Below the pieces are notes generated by a model, which was given only the letters and a program-made list of their open reading frames with translations, was not told the origin of the DNA and made no database searches. This document shows positions 7,193-7,988 of a stretch of DNA of 7,988 bases, piece by piece. Both the position numbers and the translations under genes were made by a program. The DNA lies in assembly GCA_903853735.1 (NCBI GenBank), contig CAINUH010000025.1, positions 1 to 7,988 of the forward strand, written 5' to 3'. The stretch is from an uncultured Desulfomonile sp. GTDB taxonomy: Bacteria > Desulfobacterota > Desulfomonilia > Desulfomonilales > Desulfomonilaceae. The stretch's first letter is position 1; each line of letters opens with the position of its first letter.

Positions 7193-7988
7193 ATGAAAAG
7201 ACTAGGTCTATTGGCGTTGCCTATATGGTTTGTATTTTTTCTCTTTTTAAACGCTGACGACGCCTTCTCACGAGGAGGCGGCGGTTTCGGAGGAGGGGGC
7301 CGAGGCGGAGGTGGAGGCGCTGCCTATCGAGGAGGGGGCGCTGCTTCCCGCAGTCCTTCCATGAGTTCCCATACCCCCTCGCGATCCTCAGCTTCGCAGT
7401 CAAAGCCGAGACAATCCAGCAATGTCTCATCTCAGGCACAGAGTTCTTCTTCTCCCAGCAAGGCTGCATCTAACCGCCCCACTCACTCCGGCCAAAAACT
7501 TTCCCCGGCGGCCGGCTCAAAAGTTCAGGCCAAACTTCCCGGAGCTGGGGCGGCTAAACCGAGCCAGGGCCAACTTCAGCAGTTTTTGAATCTCCCCCAA
7601 CAGGGTGGAAAAGGTTTGTCGGATCTGGGGAAGGTTGGCGTTGGCGCAGCCGCGGGAGCGCTCGGATTTGTAGGGGCGCAGCAATTGCTGGGGTCCCAGA
7701 AACCAGGAGGGGAGAGGCCCGGTATTGCGGACAGGGCCGATACCGGCGGACGACCTGGACTCGGAGATCGTCCCCAGGCGGGTACACTCCCTGCTGAAAG
7801 ACCAGGAGCAGGGGGGCGTCCAGACCTCGGGACGGCTAGACCGGGCACAGCGGATCGTCCCGCGCAATTGCCTTCACGGGCAAATGCCGGCCAAATTCGA
7901 GACAACATGCAGGGCAGATACGACAATCTTTTTACGCCCCAATGGTGGAAAGACCATCCAAACATGGCCCAGGCTTATTGGCAGAACA
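7193..7988 (+). CDS. Secreted Gly/Ser/Pro-rich low-complexity protein, 3'-truncated by window end
   Basis: Starts at ATG 7193, 11 bases after the previous stop, with a good ribosome binding site (GGAGGAG at 7183-7189); still open at the window edge after 265 codons. Residues 1-26 are a signal peptide (FVFFLFLNADDAFS). A Gly-rich segment (about 27-50: RGGGGFGGGGRGGGGGAAYR) follows, then a Ser-rich region. Next comes a hydrophobic Gly/Ala stretch (about 148-168, VGVGAAAGALGFVGAQQLLG), then degenerate repeats built on (G)RPG-x-(G/A)DR. The last visible part (NMQGRYDNLFTPQWWKDHP) is less repetitive and may start a folded domain. I do not recognise a function. Secreted Gly-rich proteins of this shape are common, poorly characterised cell-surface or matrix proteins. 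Tight coupling to the upstream gene indicates co-expression. Confidence 0.8.
   Translation, partial: MKRLGLLALPIWFVFFLFLNADDAFSRGGGGFGGGGRGGGGGAAYRGGGAASRSPSMSSHTPSRSSASQSKPRQSSNVSSQAQSSSSPSKAASNRPTHSGQKLSPAAGSKVQAKLPGAGAAKPSQGQLQQFLNLPQQGGKGLSDLGKVGVGAAAGALGFVGAQQLLGSQKPGGERPGIADRADTGGRPGLGDRPQAGTLPAERPGAGGRPDLGTARPGTADRPAQLPSRANAGQIRDNMQGRYDNLFTPQWWKDHPNMAQAYWQN

Noticed and set aside
7517..7965. Long - strand frames opposite the Gly/Pro-rich gene
   Set aside because: They arise from the skewed codon content of the low-complexity gene on +, which has a signal peptide and a strong ribosome binding site.
1..7988. CRISPR array or rRNA gene
   Set aside because: No regularly spaced direct repeats and no recognisable rRNA sequence anywhere in the window.

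Overview
The window looks like bacterial chromosome from a selenocysteine-using, multiheme-cytochrome-rich anaerobe. Desulfobacterota (a Desulfomonile- or Syntrophobacter-like lineage) is my best guess. This rests on an 11-haem cytochrome with tandem rhodanese domains, a probable in-frame Sec UGA, a sigma-54-type promoter match and a paired outer-membrane porin. No 16S or other taxonomic marker is present, so it is inference. All recognised protein genes are on the + strand.

Layout. Bases 1-770 hold the 3' part of an MscS-type mechanosensitive channel gene, followed by a terminator-like hairpin with a T8 tract (811-830). Bases 831-2188 are gene-poor and look decayed. They contain two small inverted repeats, a 3' half of tRNA-Lys(CTT) on the - strand (1362-1410) with a short repeat of its acceptor end nearby, and a frameshifted C-terminal remnant of what looks like a DDE transposase (about 1794-1960). 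A candidate -24/-12 promoter lies at 2027-2042.

Bases 2189-7988 look like one operon of four genes. Gene 1 (2189-4309) is a secreted 11-haem cytochrome c fused to two rhodanese domains. Its frame is crossed by a single TGA at 2372-2374, followed at the right distance by a hairpin fitting the bacterial SECIS rules, so I annotate it as a selenoprotein (Sec62). Gene 2 (4327-6199) is an outer-membrane beta-barrel porin with a signal peptide and a terminal Phe, interrupted by one frameshift near 4464-4475. Gene 3 (6258-7181) is a secreted two-domain protein: a SnoaL/DUF4440-like half and a lipocalin-like half. Gene 4 (7193 to the window end, incomplete) is a secreted Gly/Ser/Pro-rich low-complexity protein.

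How they may work together (inference): a periplasmic or outer-membrane-associated haem chain with a sulfur/selenium-handling rhodanese is encoded 17 bases before a porin. The same ingredients (cytochrome, rhodanese, porin) occur in the Geobacter Ext gene clusters linked to selenite/tellurite and extracellular electron transfer. The fusion of cytochrome and rhodanese in one chain, plus a selenocysteine beside the first haem, is the most interesting feature here.
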